64,000 nucleotides of DNA from Opitutales bacterium (GTDB taxonomy: Bacteria > Verrucomicrobiota > Verrucomicrobiia > Opitutales > UBA953). Below the pieces are notes generated by a model, which saw only the letters and a program-made list of their open reading frames with translations, was not told the DNA's origin and made no database searches. Shown in pieces: positions 40,458-49,509 of this stretch (position 1 is its first letter; the number at the start of each line of letters is the position of its first letter). The position numbers were made by a program, and so were the translations under genes. The stretch is from NCBI GenBank assembly GCA_017935025.1, contig JAGBIL010000041.1, forward strand, positions 1-64,000, in the 5' to 3' direction.

Positions 40458-41756
40458 ATGGACGTTTTACGAATCAGAGGCGGGAGAAGTTTGTACGGAG
40501 AAGTCGCAGTCGGAGGCGCTAAAAACGCGTGTCTTCCGTTGTTGGCGGCAACGCTTTTGACGGACGAGCCGTGCGTGTTGCACAATGTGCCTGATTTGAG
40601 CGATTCGCGCTTCATGATTGAAATTTTGCGGCACCAGGGCGCGTCGGTCGAATCCGTAGGGGCGAATGTGTGGCGTGTGTCCGCGGGAACGCTCCAGCCG
40701 AAGACACCGTACGAGCTGGTACGCAAAATGCGTGCGTCCATCTGCGTCATGGGCGCGCTGGTCGGGCGGCTTAAACACGCGGAAATTCCGCTTCCGGGCG
40801 GATGCGTTATCGGGCAACGTCCGATTGATTTGCACATCAAAGGGCTGAAAAAACTCGGTTGCGAAATCGAAAATCACGCGGGAATGATGCGCATCGATGC
40901 GTCCAAATTGCGCGGAGACTACGTTTTTCTCGGCGGGCGCTACGGAAGTACGGTTACGGGAACGGCAAACATTCTTATGGCGGCAGTACTTGCGCCCGGA
41001 ATCACGCGCATCGACAGCGCGGCGTGCGAACCGGAAGTACAGGATCTCTGCCGTATGCTCGTCAAAATGGGGGCAAAAATTTCCGGAATCGGTTCGCCGA
41101 CGCTGGAAGTTGAGGGTGTCGAAAAACTCCGCGGGTGCGAATATTCCGTGATTCCAGACCGCATCGAGGCGGGAACGCATTTGCTCTGCGGCGCAATTAC
41201 GCGCGGCGACGTTACCGTGCACGGAGCGATTACCGAGCATCTCGGCGCATTTTTGGACAAAATGGACGAAGCCGGAATTCCGTTGGAGACGCTTTCGCCG
41301 ACATCTATCCGCGTACGCGGCGATTTGATAAAAAAGCTGCGTCCGATCGACATCGTCACGCTCCCGCATCCGGGTTTTCCCACGGATTTGCAGGCTCAGT
41401 TTTCGGCGGTTTTGGCCCTGACGGCGGGCATCAGCATTATCACGGAACGCATTTACCCGAATCGCTTTATGCACGTTCCCGAGCTTTTGCGTATGGGGGC
41501 GGATATTGCAATTGAAGGTCCGAGCGCAATCATCAAGGGCGTTCCCGAGCTTTCCGGTGCTCCCGTGATGGCTTCGGATTTGCGCGCATCGGCGGCGCTT
41601 GTCCTCGCCGGGCTTGCCGCGAGCGGCGAAACGTGGGTGCAACGCATTTACCACCTCGACCGCGGCTACGAAAAATTCGAGGTCCAACTCGCGCAACTCG
41701 GGGCGGATATCGTGCGGCTGCGCGATACCGATATGCCGAGCGAGTTTCAGATTTAG
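40458..41756 (+). CDS. murA: UDP-N-acetylglucosamine 1-carboxyvinyltransferase
   Basis: 432 residues from the ATG at 40458 (an upstream in-frame start at 40413 would add residues before the conserved start). The N-terminus GGRSLYGEVAVGGAKNACLPLLAATLL carries the Lys-Asn pair that binds substrate, and the active-site loop PLPGGCVIGQRPIDLH has the catalytic, fosfomycin-target Cys. C-terminal DLRASAALVLAGLAA is the second domain signature. It performs the first committed step of peptidoglycan synthesis, in the cytoplasm. It is not in a cell-wall cluster here. Confidence 0.96.
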   Translation: MDVLRIRGGRSLYGEVAVGGAKNACLPLLAATLLTDEPCVLHNVPDLSDSRFMIEILRHQGASVESVGANVWRVSAGTLQPKTPYELVRKMRASICVMGALVGRLKHAEIPLPGGCVIGQRPIDLHIKGLKKLGCEIENHAGMMRIDASKLRGDYVFLGGRYGSTVTGTANILMAAVLAPGITRIDSAACEPEVQDLCRMLVKMGAKISGIGSPTLEVEGVEKLRGCEYSVIPDRIEAGTHLLCGAITRGDVTVHGAITEHLGAFLDKMDEAGIPLETLSPTSIRVRGDLIKKLRPIDIVTLPHPGFPTDLQAQFSAVLALTAGISIITERIYPNRFMHVPELLRMGADIAIEGPSAIIKGVPELSGAPVMASDLRASAALVLAGLAASGETWVQRIYHLDRGYEKFEVQLAQLGADIVRLRDTDMPSEFQI

Positions 41757-41823
41757 GCTGCGGGATACGAATTAAATTTCAATTTGCGTTTCCCTGAAAA
41801 AGAAAATTCTCTTTTACGTTGTT

Positions 41824-42294
41824 ATGGCAAAAATCGATTTAGACCTCCTACAAATGGTGCTACAGCGCAATTCCGTGGACGCGCGCCTTACCGCTCAGAT
41901 CCTCTCCGACCTTCAGGAGCAGATAAAAATTGAAAAAATGGAGGAAGCTGCGCGGGATCGAGAGCCTCGAACCAAGAAAAAATACGTTTTCGTGGCGAGT
42001 GATCCCGAGGGCGTTCTGGCGGGACGGGAACTCGTCGGCTGGGTTGTGCAGATTCCTGAAGATCAGAGCGAGTTCTCCGTAGAAGAACGCATCTTCGCCG
42101 CAACGTACGAATACAACCGCTCGAAAAAAGGGCGTCGCGATCCCGCGCGTACCGTCGGTGAAGCGTGCGAGCGCGTTCCCGCAAAAACATTTCGCGAACA
42201 TCAGATTTGGGTGAGAAATAAGGAAGCCGCGTATTTGCTCCCGACGGAGAATGTGATTCCGAGTGCTTCGAAAATGCGCCCGCAGGAGGAATGA
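41824..42294 (+). CDS. Conserved-looking cytoplasmic protein of unknown function
   Basis: 156 residues, with no signal peptide or membrane span. Residues 1-45 are helical and charged. The middle holds KKYVFVASDPEGVLAGRELVGWVVQIPED, a beta-type segment with a Gly turn, followed by helical SVEERIFAATYEYNRSKKGRR. The codon use and clean start (ATGGCAAAAATC) support a real gene. It lies between murA and HU with about 70 bp before it. No family is recognised. Confidence 0.6.
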   Translation: MAKIDLDLLQMVLQRNSVDARLTAQILSDLQEQIKIEKMEEAARDREPRTKKKYVFVASDPEGVLAGRELVGWVVQIPEDQSEFSVEERIFAATYEYNRSKKGRRDPARTVGEACERVPAKTFREHQIWVRNKEAAYLLPTENVIPSASKMRPQEE

Positions 42295-42381
42295 TCCCGC
42301 GTTTCCGTAATCGCTGAAACGTACCTTGTATCTTAAAAGCGAATACGATTTAACACAGACTGCTTTGCGGAAGAAGTTTTC

Positions 42382-42413
42382 GGTTGCGCGTGCCGGTATC
42401 GGCGTGCGCAACC
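42382..42413. other. GC-rich hairpin in the spacer before the HU gene
   Basis: Thirteen-bp stem GGTTGCGCGTGCC / GGCGTGCGCAACC, including two G-T pairs, with a 6-nt loop. It is followed by ATTTCTT, a weak T-tract, so it may terminate the upstream gene. Confidence 0.5.
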
Positions 42414-42488
42414 ATTTCTTTACGGGAACGACAAGCCTTTTCTCCGCGAAAAACAAAGTTTTTTTTCAAAAATTTTTTAGAAAAGATA

Positions 42489-42517
42489 TTGACGGGGTTT
42501 CGTTCTAAGCCTGTATT
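42489..42517 (+). promoter_or_regulatory. Candidate promoter of the HU gene
   Basis: TTGACG (42489-42494), a 17-bp spacer and TGTATT (42512-42517), about 65 bp before the start codon. The -35 is good and the -10 is moderate. Confidence 0.5.
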
Positions 42518-42580
42518 TATCTACGTTAACAAACGGTTAACGTTTTAAAGACACTACAACAAATATCCCAAAAAACTCCT

Positions 42581-42868
42581 ATGAATAAAGGTGAACTCAT
42601 CGAAGCAGTAAAAGCTAACCTCGGCGCTGATGCCTCCAAAGCGCAGGCCGAACGTGCGGTTGAAGCCGTTCTTGAAGGCATTAAAGCCGGCATCAAGAAA
42701 GACGCAGCCGTTCAGTTGATCGGTTTCGGAACCTTCACGGTCGCCAAGCGCGCGGCTCGCCAGGGTATCAATCCGAAGACCGGCGAAAAGATTAAGATCA
42801 AGGCCTCCAAGAACGTTAAGTTTAAGGCCGGCTCTGCTCTTAAGGCTCTTGCTGCCAAGACGAAATAA
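42581..42868 (+). CDS. hup: HU-type nucleoid DNA-binding protein
   Basis: 95 residues. It has the HU/IHF pattern: N-terminal [15 protein letters not shown] helices, the core [30 protein letters not shown] (parts: [11 protein letters not shown], the intercalating arm [12 protein letters not shown]), and a C-terminal basic helix. The Arg-rich arm with INP is intact, so it should bend DNA. It has its own promoter and a very strong terminator, as expected for an abundant protein. It is closer to HU than to IHF by the K-rich tail. Confidence 0.96.
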   Translation: MNKGELIEAVKANLGADASKAQAERAVEAVLEGIKAGIKKDAAVQLIGFGTFTVAKRAARQGINPKTGEKIKIKASKNVKFKAGSALKALAAKTK

Positions 42869-42886
42869 GCTTTTGTTTCGTTTGTC

Positions 42887-42926
42887 GAAGATCCGCCCGA
42901 AAGGGCGGATCTTCTTTGTTTTTTTT
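42887..42926 (+). terminator. Strong Rho-independent terminator of the HU gene
   Basis: Perfect 12-bp stem GAAGATCCGCCC / GGGCGGATCTTC with a GAAA tetraloop, followed by TTTGTTTTTTTT. Confidence 0.97.
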
Positions 42927-43003
42927 GGGGGGGGCGGGTTCCCCGAAAATTTCGTTTACGCACTTGCGGCGGCGAAAATTCGAGCCTACACTCGTTTGCT
43001 CTT

Positions 43004-43591
43004 ATGATTATCGCATGGATTCTTATCGGCGTTGCCGTTCTGGTCATTTTCTGGGGAATTTCCGTTTACAACGGACTCGTCGCACTCCGCAACCGTTTCA
43101 AAAATGCGTTTGCGCAAATCGACGTTCAGCTTCAGCGCCGCTATGATTTGATTCCGAATCTTGTCGAAACGGCAAAAGGGTTTCTCGCGCACGAAAAGGA
43201 AACTCTGCAGGCGGTGACGGAAGCGCGCAATATCGCACAAGCGGCAGCGAAAACGGCGAGCGGCGATCCCGCGAACGCGGCGGCAATCGGAAATCTTTCC
43301 CGCGCGGAAGGCGTGCTCGGATCGGCGCTTTCCCGCCTGATGATGGTTTGCGAAGCGTATCCGGATTTGAAATCCGATCGCCACATGGCGCAACTCATGG
43401 AAGAGCTTTCTTCCACGGAAAACAAAATTTCGTTTGCCCGTCAGGCTTATAACGATGCGGTAATGCTCTACAACAACGGGCGCGAAGTGTTCCCGGCATC
43501 GCTTGTTGCCGGAATGTTCGGGTTTTTGCCGGCGGAGTTGCTTGCACTTGAAAATGCCGAAGCGCGCCAAGCGGTAAAAGTGCAGTTTTAA
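43004..43591 (+). CDS. lemA: LemA family protein
   Basis: 195 residues. A membrane span at the N-terminus (residues 2-22, IIAWILIGVAVLVIFWGISV) is followed by YNGLVALRNRFKNAFAQIDVQLQRRYDLIPNLVETAKGF (parts: NRFKNAFAQIDVQLQRR, DLIPNLVETAK), the LemA signature, then long helices. LemA proteins are membrane-anchored helical bundles of poorly known role, often linked to metalloprotease HtpX or TPM genes. Here it is translationally linked (TAATG overlap) to an ABC ATPase instead. Confidence 0.9.
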   Translation: MIIAWILIGVAVLVIFWGISVYNGLVALRNRFKNAFAQIDVQLQRRYDLIPNLVETAKGFLAHEKETLQAVTEARNIAQAAAKTASGDPANAAAIGNLSRAEGVLGSALSRLMMVCEAYPDLKSDRHMAQLMEELSSTENKISFARQAYNDAVMLYNNGREVFPASLVAGMFGFLPAELLALENAEARQAVKVQF

Positions 43592-44406
43592 TGGGCGCGG
43601 AAAAAATTTTAGAGCTTCGCAATCTTTCGGTCGTTCGCGGCGACCGCAAGGTTTTTTCCGGATTGTCGCTCTCCGTTCCCGCGGGTTGTAATACGGCGAT
43701 TCTCGGACCGAATGGTGCGGGGAAATCGACGTTTTTGAAATTGCTGACGCGGGAAATTTATCCGATTTCGGCGGAAGGATCTTCGCTGACGATTTTCGGC
43801 GAAAAACTTTGGAATGTGCGCGATTTGCGTTCCCGCCTCGGAATTGTGTCCAACGACTTGCAGCGTCATTTTCCGGAGGAAACGGTGGGGCGCGACGTCG
43901 TTCTCTCCGGATTTTTTTCCACCTACGGTGTGTGGAAGGATTTGCGCGTTTCGCGGGAACAGCGAACGACGGCAAGGCGCGTAATGCGTATGCTTGAAAT
44001 CGACGCTATCGCCGGGCGTGAGTTCGGGACATTTTCCACCGGCGAGCAGCGACGCTTTCTGCTCGCGCGCGCGCTCGTAAATTCGCCGGAAGCACTCGTA
44101 CTTGACGAACCCACGAGCGGGTTGGACCTGAAATCCGCGTTTCGTTATCTCGAGAAACTTCAGGAGCTGATGCTCGCGGGAACGACGGTGGTTTTAGTCA
44201 CCCACAATCTCTCCGAAATCACGCCGCAATTTTCCCGTGTACTTTTGCTCAAGAACGGAAGCGTGCTTGCGGACGGTTCTCGGGAGCGGGTTCTGACATC
44301 AAAAAACCTTTCGAGGCTTTTCGATTTCCCGCTTTCGGTTTCGTCAAAAAACGGCTTCTTCTCCGTTGTTCCCGCCAAGGCGGAATCATTTTCTCCCCGG
44401 TCATAA
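43591..44406 (+). CDS. ABC transporter ATP-binding protein (orphan ATPase)
   Basis: 271 residues. Walker A GPNGAGKST is near residue 37-45, the signature is STGEQRRFLLARAL (a variant of LSGGQ), Walker B is ALVLDEPTSGLD, and VTHNLSEI holds the switch His. Architecture matches a single nucleotide-binding domain without a membrane part. It overlaps the LemA stop by one base, and no permease gene follows. It may pair with a permease elsewhere, resemble ModF/YlmA-type ATPases, or act with LemA. Confidence 0.85.
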   Translation: MGAEKILELRNLSVVRGDRKVFSGLSLSVPAGCNTAILGPNGAGKSTFLKLLTREIYPISAEGSSLTIFGEKLWNVRDLRSRLGIVSNDLQRHFPEETVGRDVVLSGFFSTYGVWKDLRVSREQRTTARRVMRMLEIDAIAGREFGTFSTGEQRRFLLARALVNSPEALVLDEPTSGLDLKSAFRYLEKLQELMLAGTTVVLVTHNLSEITPQFSRVLLLKNGSVLADGSRERVLTSKNLSRLFDFPLSVSSKNGFFSVVPAKAESFSPRS

Positions 44407-44413
44407 TTTCCGT

Positions 44414-44443
44414 TTGCAAAGCGTGGAAAAAACACGCTAAATT
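44414..44443 (+). promoter_or_regulatory. Candidate promoter of the lipoprotein gene
   Basis: TTGCAA (44414-44419), 18-bp spacer, TAAATT (44438-44443), about 33 bp before the start codon. Confidence 0.4.
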
Positions 44444-44476
44444 ATCCCCACTTTTTAACATCCAAGAATTCGTTTT

Positions 44477-44917
44477 ATGAAGAAAACACTCATTGCCGTT
44501 TCCGCTTTCGCCGCCGCCCTGGTTCTTTCCGGTTGCACGTCTCAGCCTGTTGACCAACCCGGCTCCCGCCGCCCCGAAGGTACCTGGAACAGCATTACGG
44601 GAACGCTTGGCGACGTTCGTTACTACAACAGCAACGTGGACGCGGTCTACAAAGCGGCGGAAAAGTCCTTTCGCGAACTCGGAATTTTCGTCACCGGTTA
44701 CACGCAGTACAAGAGCGGTTACACGCTTTACGGTCGAGCGGTCGGCGACTACAAAGTGACGGTCGATGTTACGAGCCGTCAGGTTTCTACGCGCGGAACG
44801 GATCGTGCGCCGATTCCGTACACGGAAGTCAGTGTTTCCTACGGCGCTTTCGGTGATTTGGCAATGTCGCTCCAAATCGTTTCGAAGATTTCCTCAAATC
44901 TTCCGAGCGAAAAGTAA
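44477..44917 (+). CDS. Small lipoprotein, DUF3568-like
   Basis: 146 residues with a lipoprotein signal peptide ending in a lipobox (LVLSGC, Cys near residue 20). The mature domain of about 120 residues begins after GTWNSITGTLGDVRYYNS, then a helix (DAVYKAAEKSFRELGIF) and three or four strands with repeated YKSGYTLYGRAVGDYKVTVDV. This helix-plus-sheet pattern is like the DUF3568 family of small lipoproteins, judged from pattern only. It has its own promoter-like site and terminator. Confidence 0.75.
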   Translation: MKKTLIAVSAFAAALVLSGCTSQPVDQPGSRRPEGTWNSITGTLGDVRYYNSNVDAVYKAAEKSFRELGIFVTGYTQYKSGYTLYGRAVGDYKVTVDVTSRQVSTRGTDRAPIPYTEVSVSYGAFGDLAMSLQIVSKISSNLPSEK

Positions 44918-44927
44918 TTTTCCTCAC

Positions 44928-44960
44928 GAAAAACCGTCCTGATTCTGGGGCGGTTTTTTT
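44928..44960 (+). terminator. Rho-independent terminator
   Basis: Stem AAAAACCGTCC / GGGCGGTTTTT with one T-G pair and an 8-nt loop, ending in a T-run. Confidence 0.85.
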
Positions 44961-44983
44961 GTAAACACAAATACCTAAAAAAC

Positions 44984-45784
44984 ATGAAAAATATTGAAAG
45001 TTCCGTCGCGGAAACGCTTGTGCGCATTCGCGAAAAATCTCCGCTCGTGCTTGCTCTGACAAATTCCGTCGTGCAACCGATTACGGCAAATCTTTTGCTT
45101 TCCGTCGGAGCCGCTCCCGTGATGCTCGAGGATGCAGGTGAATGTGTAGAGCTGATCAATGCTTGCGGCTCGGCGTTGCTCGTTAATCTCGGCACCTTGA
45201 ACCGTTCGCAGGCCGAATCCATGCGCGTTGCCGTCGCGGCGGCAAACGCACGCGGCGTGCCGTGGGTGCTCGATCCCGTAGCCGTCGGGTTACTGGGTTT
45301 CCGTACCGAATTTGCGCGGGAATTACTTTCGCAAAAACCGGGTGTTATTCGCGGGAACGCGGCGGAAATTCTCGCGCTCGCCGGATACGACGCGAAGCCG
45401 CGCGGACCGGAAAGCACTTGCGGGAGCGATTCTGCCGTCGCTGCGGGAAAGGAACTTGCGATTCGCACGGGAGCCGTCGTGCTGGTGACGGGCGAAACCG
45501 ATTATGTGACAGACGGTGTATGCGTGGCAGCATTTGCCAACGGTCACGAGATGATGACGCGCGTAACCGGTGTCGGGTGTTCTATGGGCGCACTTACGGC
45601 AGCGTGCGTTGCGGTGGCGGATTGCCCGTTCTGCGGAGCGGCGGCGTCTGCCGGAATCATGGGGATCGCCGGAGAAATTGCATTTGAAAAATCCGGCGCG
45701 CCGGGAACGTTTGCCGTCCGACTGCTTGACGCATTTTACGAAATGACCCCGGAAATTTTGCGCTCCCGCTTGAAATCCGTTTGA
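44984..45784 (+). CDS. thiM: Hydroxyethylthiazole kinase
   Basis: 266 residues, the normal ThiM length. Shows the start LVLALTNSVVQPITANLLLSVGAAPVM (parts: NSVVQPITANLLL, GAAPVM), PWVLDPVAVG, the phosphate-binding VIRGNAAEI, and the catalytic TGVGCSMGALTAA with Cys in the anion-hole loop. It phosphorylates the thiazole precursor in thiamine salvage. I looked for a TPP riboswitch in the 66-bp spacer and saw none. No other thi gene is adjacent. Confidence 0.95.
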   Translation: MKNIESSVAETLVRIREKSPLVLALTNSVVQPITANLLLSVGAAPVMLEDAGECVELINACGSALLVNLGTLNRSQAESMRVAVAAANARGVPWVLDPVAVGLLGFRTEFARELLSQKPGVIRGNAAEILALAGYDAKPRGPESTCGSDSAVAAGKELAIRTGAVVLVTGETDYVTDGVCVAAFANGHEMMTRVTGVGCSMGALTAACVAVADCPFCGAAASAGIMGIAGEIAFEKSGAPGTFAVRLLDAFYEMTPEILRSRLKSV

Positions 45785-45867
45785 ACGGATCGGGGAGCCC
45801 CCGTCTATGTTTCTGCCGTGAAAACAATTGCGGCAGGCAGGTGCGGTTTTGTAGGATTCGGGGCGTT

Positions 45868-48072
45868 ATGATTTCCCCTAAATTGCTTCCTTGCATTGCC
45901 TGCTCATTTTTGACGGCGTTTCCTTGGAGCGCTTCCGACGTTTACGGAAAATCCGGAGGCGCGTCCGGGGCTCGTCCGAACATCATTTTCGTGCTTGTCG
46001 ACGATATGGGGTGGGGCGATCTCAATTGTAATTGGAATTACGGCGAAAAATTTAAAAACCGTTCCCGCGACAATCGTTTCAAAACGCCGACGCTCGACAA
46101 AATGGCAAGCGAAGGCATCCTGCTTGCTCGCCACTACACGGCTTGTCCCGTGAGTGCTCCGGCGCGCGCGTCGCTCATGACGGGAATGCACCAGGGGCAC
46201 ACGCGGCAGGTGCGCGATAACACCTTTGACACGCCGATTGCTGATGTTCACACGCTCGGATCCGTGCTCAAAACCGCCGGCTACGCCACCGCCGCCATCG
46301 GCAAATGGGGCATCGGCGGCGTCGGGAACGGCTCGACGGGTGATACCGGCTACGCCCGCGCGCGGGAACGCGGTTTTGATTATTTTTACGGGATTTTTGA
46401 CCACCTGGCGGGACACTACCATTATCCCGCAAATAGTGGCCGCTACGTTTGGGAAAACGAAACCGACGTTACAGCAAAACTCAAAAACGGGAACGCATAT
46501 TCGACCGACCTTTTCACCGCCCGCGCCAAAGATTGGATCGTGAAAACGAAAAAAGCCGATCCGCGTAAACCGTTTTTTGTTTACCTCGCGCTTCCTGCGC
46601 CGCACGGTTCCCTGCGCGTGCCGAATTGCCCGTATCCCGCAGGCGGCGGACTCAAAGGCGGCGTGCAATGGACAAAGGACGGAACCGTTAACACCGCCAA
46701 TCCCAAGCTCGGCGCGCCGGATTCCTACATTCATCCCGACAATAAAGACTTTGCGACCGATGCGGCCCGGCGTCATTCGACGATGATTCGCCGCGTGGAC
46801 GATGCCATGGCGGACATCTTCAAACTGCTCAAAGACCTGAAAATTGACGACAATACGATGGTCGTTTTCACGTCTGACAACGGTCCGCACGAAGAACCCG
46901 GGAACGACAGCGCACGCACCGGATTTTTCCCGGCGGGCTCTCCCTCGCAGGATCCCGCATTTTTCAAATCCTACGGCATGATGGACGGCATCAAGCGCGA
47001 TGTTTTTGAAGGCGGCTTGCGCGTTCCCGCGATCGTGCGTTGGCCGAAATTTGTTCCGAAGAAAAAAATGACGACCGAGCCGTCGCAGTTCCACGACTGG
47101 CTGGCGACGCTTGCCGACGCCGCCGGCGCGGAAATTCCGTCGAGCTCCGACGGCGTTTCGTTGCTCCCGACGCTTACGGGCAAAGGCTCGCAGTTCCCGG
47201 GGCAGGTTTACTGCGAGTATTCCGTCGGCGGTTCGTCGAGCCGGCGCGGCGATTTCGCTCCCGAGCACCGAGGGCTTTCCCGGCGCAACCAGCTTGTTGT
47301 CTGGGTTGACGGCTACAAGGGACTTGCGCGTAATTTAAACGAAAATACAAAATTCTCCGGCGACGGCGCTGTCGTATTTGAAATTTACGATACATTGAAA
47401 GATCCGCAGGAAACCGAAAATCTTGCGGGAAAACCCGGTTTCGGCGAAGATTTTCAGCAGAAACTGCGAGACAAGGCGTTGCGTTCCCGCCGTGCGTTCG
47501 ACGGAAAGCATCCGCATTCCTACACGCGAGGACTCGATTTTTCTCAGAAAGTATTTTTTGAAAAAAATCCTGTTCCCGCAGAAAAATCCGTTTCCGGAAA
47601 CGACGGAAAGATCGCGTTCGCCTATAAGGCATTCGCTTCGCCGAGGGCGTTCCCGTGGGTGCCGGATTTTCGCCAGACGCATCTGGCGCCCGTGTTTTCC
47701 GGTAGCGAAGAAAAATCCGCCGGCGAAAATCTGCTCCCGCAAAAATTCGTCAACGGACGCGGTGCGCGCGGCATTTTACTCGAAGGAACGATTTCCGTGC
47801 CCGAAGAAGGCGAATACGTTTTCACGCTCAAAACCGACTCCGCAAAGGGCAGCAAAGCGTTTGTTCACCTTTACGACATCCAGCTCATCGACGCGGACAA
47901 ACTCTACACGCCGGGCGCGGAGGCCAAATCCTACGCGAACGTCGGTACGGAAAATCCGACGGGAACGCGCGGCGTGCGTCTCGCGGCGGGAACGCACAAG
48001 ATCCGCATCGAATACGTTTGCGCCGCCAACGCAAAATCGCCTTCGCTCACGCTGACTTGGGCGAAAAAATAA
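45868..48072 (+). CDS. Secreted sulfatase with C-terminal beta domain
   Basis: 734 residues from the ATG at 45868, which starts a signal peptide (MISPKLLPCIACSFLTAFPW); an upstream in-frame ATG at 45781 overlaps thiM and is rejected. The arylsulfatase fold is clear: metal ligands in LVDDMGWGD, the active-site CPVSAPARASLMTG whose Ser in S-x-P-x-R would become formylglycine, and GKWGIGG and TSDNGPHEE. The Ser-type site needs an anaerobic maturase (anSME), not seen here. Residues about 630-734 form a PA14-like or carbohydrate-binding beta domain. Probable role: removing sulfate from host or dietary glycans such as mucin. Confidence 0.92.
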   Translation: MISPKLLPCIACSFLTAFPWSASDVYGKSGGASGARPNIIFVLVDDMGWGDLNCNWNYGEKFKNRSRDNRFKTPTLDKMASEGILLARHYTACPVSAPARASLMTGMHQGHTRQVRDNTFDTPIADVHTLGSVLKTAGYATAAIGKWGIGGVGNGSTGDTGYARARERGFDYFYGIFDHLAGHYHYPANSGRYVWENETDVTAKLKNGNAYSTDLFTARAKDWIVKTKKADPRKPFFVYLALPAPHGSLRVPNCPYPAGGGLKGGVQWTKDGTVNTANPKLGAPDSYIHPDNKDFATDAARRHSTMIRRVDDAMADIFKLLKDLKIDDNTMVVFTSDNGPHEEPGNDSARTGFFPAGSPSQDPAFFKSYGMMDGIKRDVFEGGLRVPAIVRWPKFVPKKKMTTEPSQFHDWLATLADAAGAEIPSSSDGVSLLPTLTGKGSQFPGQVYCEYSVGGSSSRRGDFAPEHRGLSRRNQLVVWVDGYKGLARNLNENTKFSGDGAVVFEIYDTLKDPQETENLAGKPGFGEDFQQKLRDKALRSRRAFDGKHPHSYTRGLDFSQKVFFEKNPVPAEKSVSGNDGKIAFAYKAFASPRAFPWVPDFRQTHLAPVFSGSEEKSAGENLLPQKFVNGRGARGILLEGTISVPEEGEYVFTLKTDSAKGSKAFVHLYDIQLIDADKLYTPGAEAKSYANVGTENPTGTRGVRLAAGTHKIRIEYVCAANAKSPSLTLTWAKK

Positions 48073-48090
48073 AATCGGTTATTCCCGAAA

Positions 48091-48138
48091 AAACAAAAAC
48101 GGATAAGCGACGAATTTCACGCTTATCCGTTTTTGTTT
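48091..48138. terminator. Bidirectional terminator between convergent genes
   Basis: Perfect 19-bp arms AAACAAAAACGGATAAGCG / CGCTTATCCGTTTTTGTTT with a 10-nt loop, so it works for the sulfatase and the NamZ gene. Confidence 0.95.
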
Positions 48139-48152
48139 ATTCTCCGCTTCCG

Positions 48153-49475
48153 CTACGCGTAGAGGCGGTAATCCTCGACGGAGCGGCGAAAATCGGCGGC
48201 ACGCGCTTCCCAGCGGGAACACCACGCCTTGATGTTGATTTTCGCTCCTTCCCGGCAGAGTGCGTTGAAAAATTTTTCGTCACCGAGATGTTTCAGAAAA
48301 AGATTCCGGTCGTTCCCGCGCGCTGCCGCAAAGGGATTGGTTTTTTCCCAAACGCAACATTGGCGCATCATGTGGAAGCTGATCTCGGTCGGGCGCAGAA
48401 GCCGCCAGTCCGAGACGGCGAGCAGGGCCCCGCGTGCGCTCCCGTTGCCTAAAACGGCGGGAACGCCGCGCAGGCCGTTGATTCGGAACGAATTTACGAG
48501 GTCCGCCATCTCTTTTTCGTTTTTCCCGATATAGCCAAGGAACCGGAACGGACGTACAAGGCGCAACGGATTCCGCGATGCCGTGAAGGTGTGCGAAAAT
48601 TTCCCGAGGCAACAGCCCAGCCCCGTCATGGCGTAGCCTTCGGCGGCATCGGGGTTGGCGATGTACGGCGAGGTCGGAATCCAATCCAGCCCGGTGTCGC
48701 GCCAGAGCATGGAGCGTTTCCAGCCGCTCATTTTTACGACATCGAGTTTGGCGCGGGAACGCGCTGCGGCAGAAAGTTTGAGCCAGTTTTCGTTGAGCGC
48801 GGCGCGTGCAAGTTCGCCGATAGTCAGTCCGTGAACGTACGGCACGGGATACATACCGACGTAGCTTTGCCATTTTTCGTCGAGCATCGGACCGTCGGTT
48901 TTCAGCCCGCCGAGCGGATTCGGGCGGTCGAGCACGAGCACGGGAATTCCCGCTTCGAAACACGCTTCCATGACCAGCCGCATACAACTGACAAAAGTGT
49001 AGCTGCGCGAGCCGACATCTTGCAGGTCGATGACCATTTTCGTGATGCCGCGCAACATTTCCGCCGTCGGTTTACGCGTCCCGCCGTAAAGCGAGAAAAC
49101 CGGCAATTTCGTGCCGAGGCGCGTATCTTTTTGGTCGGCGACAATTTTTTCTGCGGGAACGTCGCCGTAAATGCCGTGTTCGGGACCGAAAAGAGCGACG
49201 AGATTCACTCCCGCACGACGCCCGCGCGTGTGAAGGACGCGAATCGTGCTTTCACCGAAACGGTTTACGCCTGCTTGGTTCGTTACCAGACCGACGCGTT
49301 CTCCGCGCAGACGCGCAAATTTTTCCGCTTCCAACATATCGATGCCGAGGCGGACGCGACTCGTCGCGGGAACGAACTTTTTTGCCGCCGGAGCCGCGTC
49401 GGAAAACAAATTCGCAAGCAAGAGTCCGCCCGTCGTCAAAAGCGTCGTTTTCAGAAAATCGCGTCGATTCATCAT
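48153..49475 (-). CDS. namZ: Exo-beta-N-acetylmuramidase NamZ-like (DUF1343, GH171), Tat signal
   Basis: 440 residues. The N-terminus MMNRRDFLKTTLLTTGGLLL is a twin-arginine signal, so it is exported folded. The body has DUF1343 hallmarks: GERVGLVTNQAGVNR, LFGPEHGIYGD, LPVFSLYGGTRKPT, MVIDLQDVGSRSYTF, VLDRPNPLGG and SWKRSMLW-like segments. Characterised members release MurNAc from the non-reducing end of peptidoglycan fragments. It would supply amino sugars from wall turnover or from gut bacteria. Convergent with the sulfatase. Confidence 0.9.
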   Translation of the reverse strand: MMNRRDFLKTTLLTTGGLLLANLFSDAAPAAKKFVPATSRVRLGIDMLEAEKFARLRGERVGLVTNQAGVNRFGESTIRVLHTRGRRAGVNLVALFGPEHGIYGDVPAEKIVADQKDTRLGTKLPVFSLYGGTRKPTAEMLRGITKMVIDLQDVGSRSYTFVSCMRLVMEACFEAGIPVLVLDRPNPLGGLKTDGPMLDEKWQSYVGMYPVPYVHGLTIGELARAALNENWLKLSAAARSRAKLDVVKMSGWKRSMLWRDTGLDWIPTSPYIANPDAAEGYAMTGLGCCLGKFSHTFTASRNPLRLVRPFRFLGYIGKNEKEMADLVNSFRINGLRGVPAVLGNGSARGALLAVSDWRLLRPTEISFHMMRQCCVWEKTNPFAAARGNDRNLFLKHLGDEKFFNALCREGAKINIKAWCSRWEARAADFRRSVEDYRLYA

Positions 49476-49509
49476 CGCCGAAGAGGGTAAAAATCTTTCA
49501 TTCGCAGTG

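Noticed and set aside
44918-44983. TPP riboswitch before thiM
   Set aside because: The spacer is only 66 bp, is used by the upstream terminator, and has no THI-box-like CUGAGA sequence.
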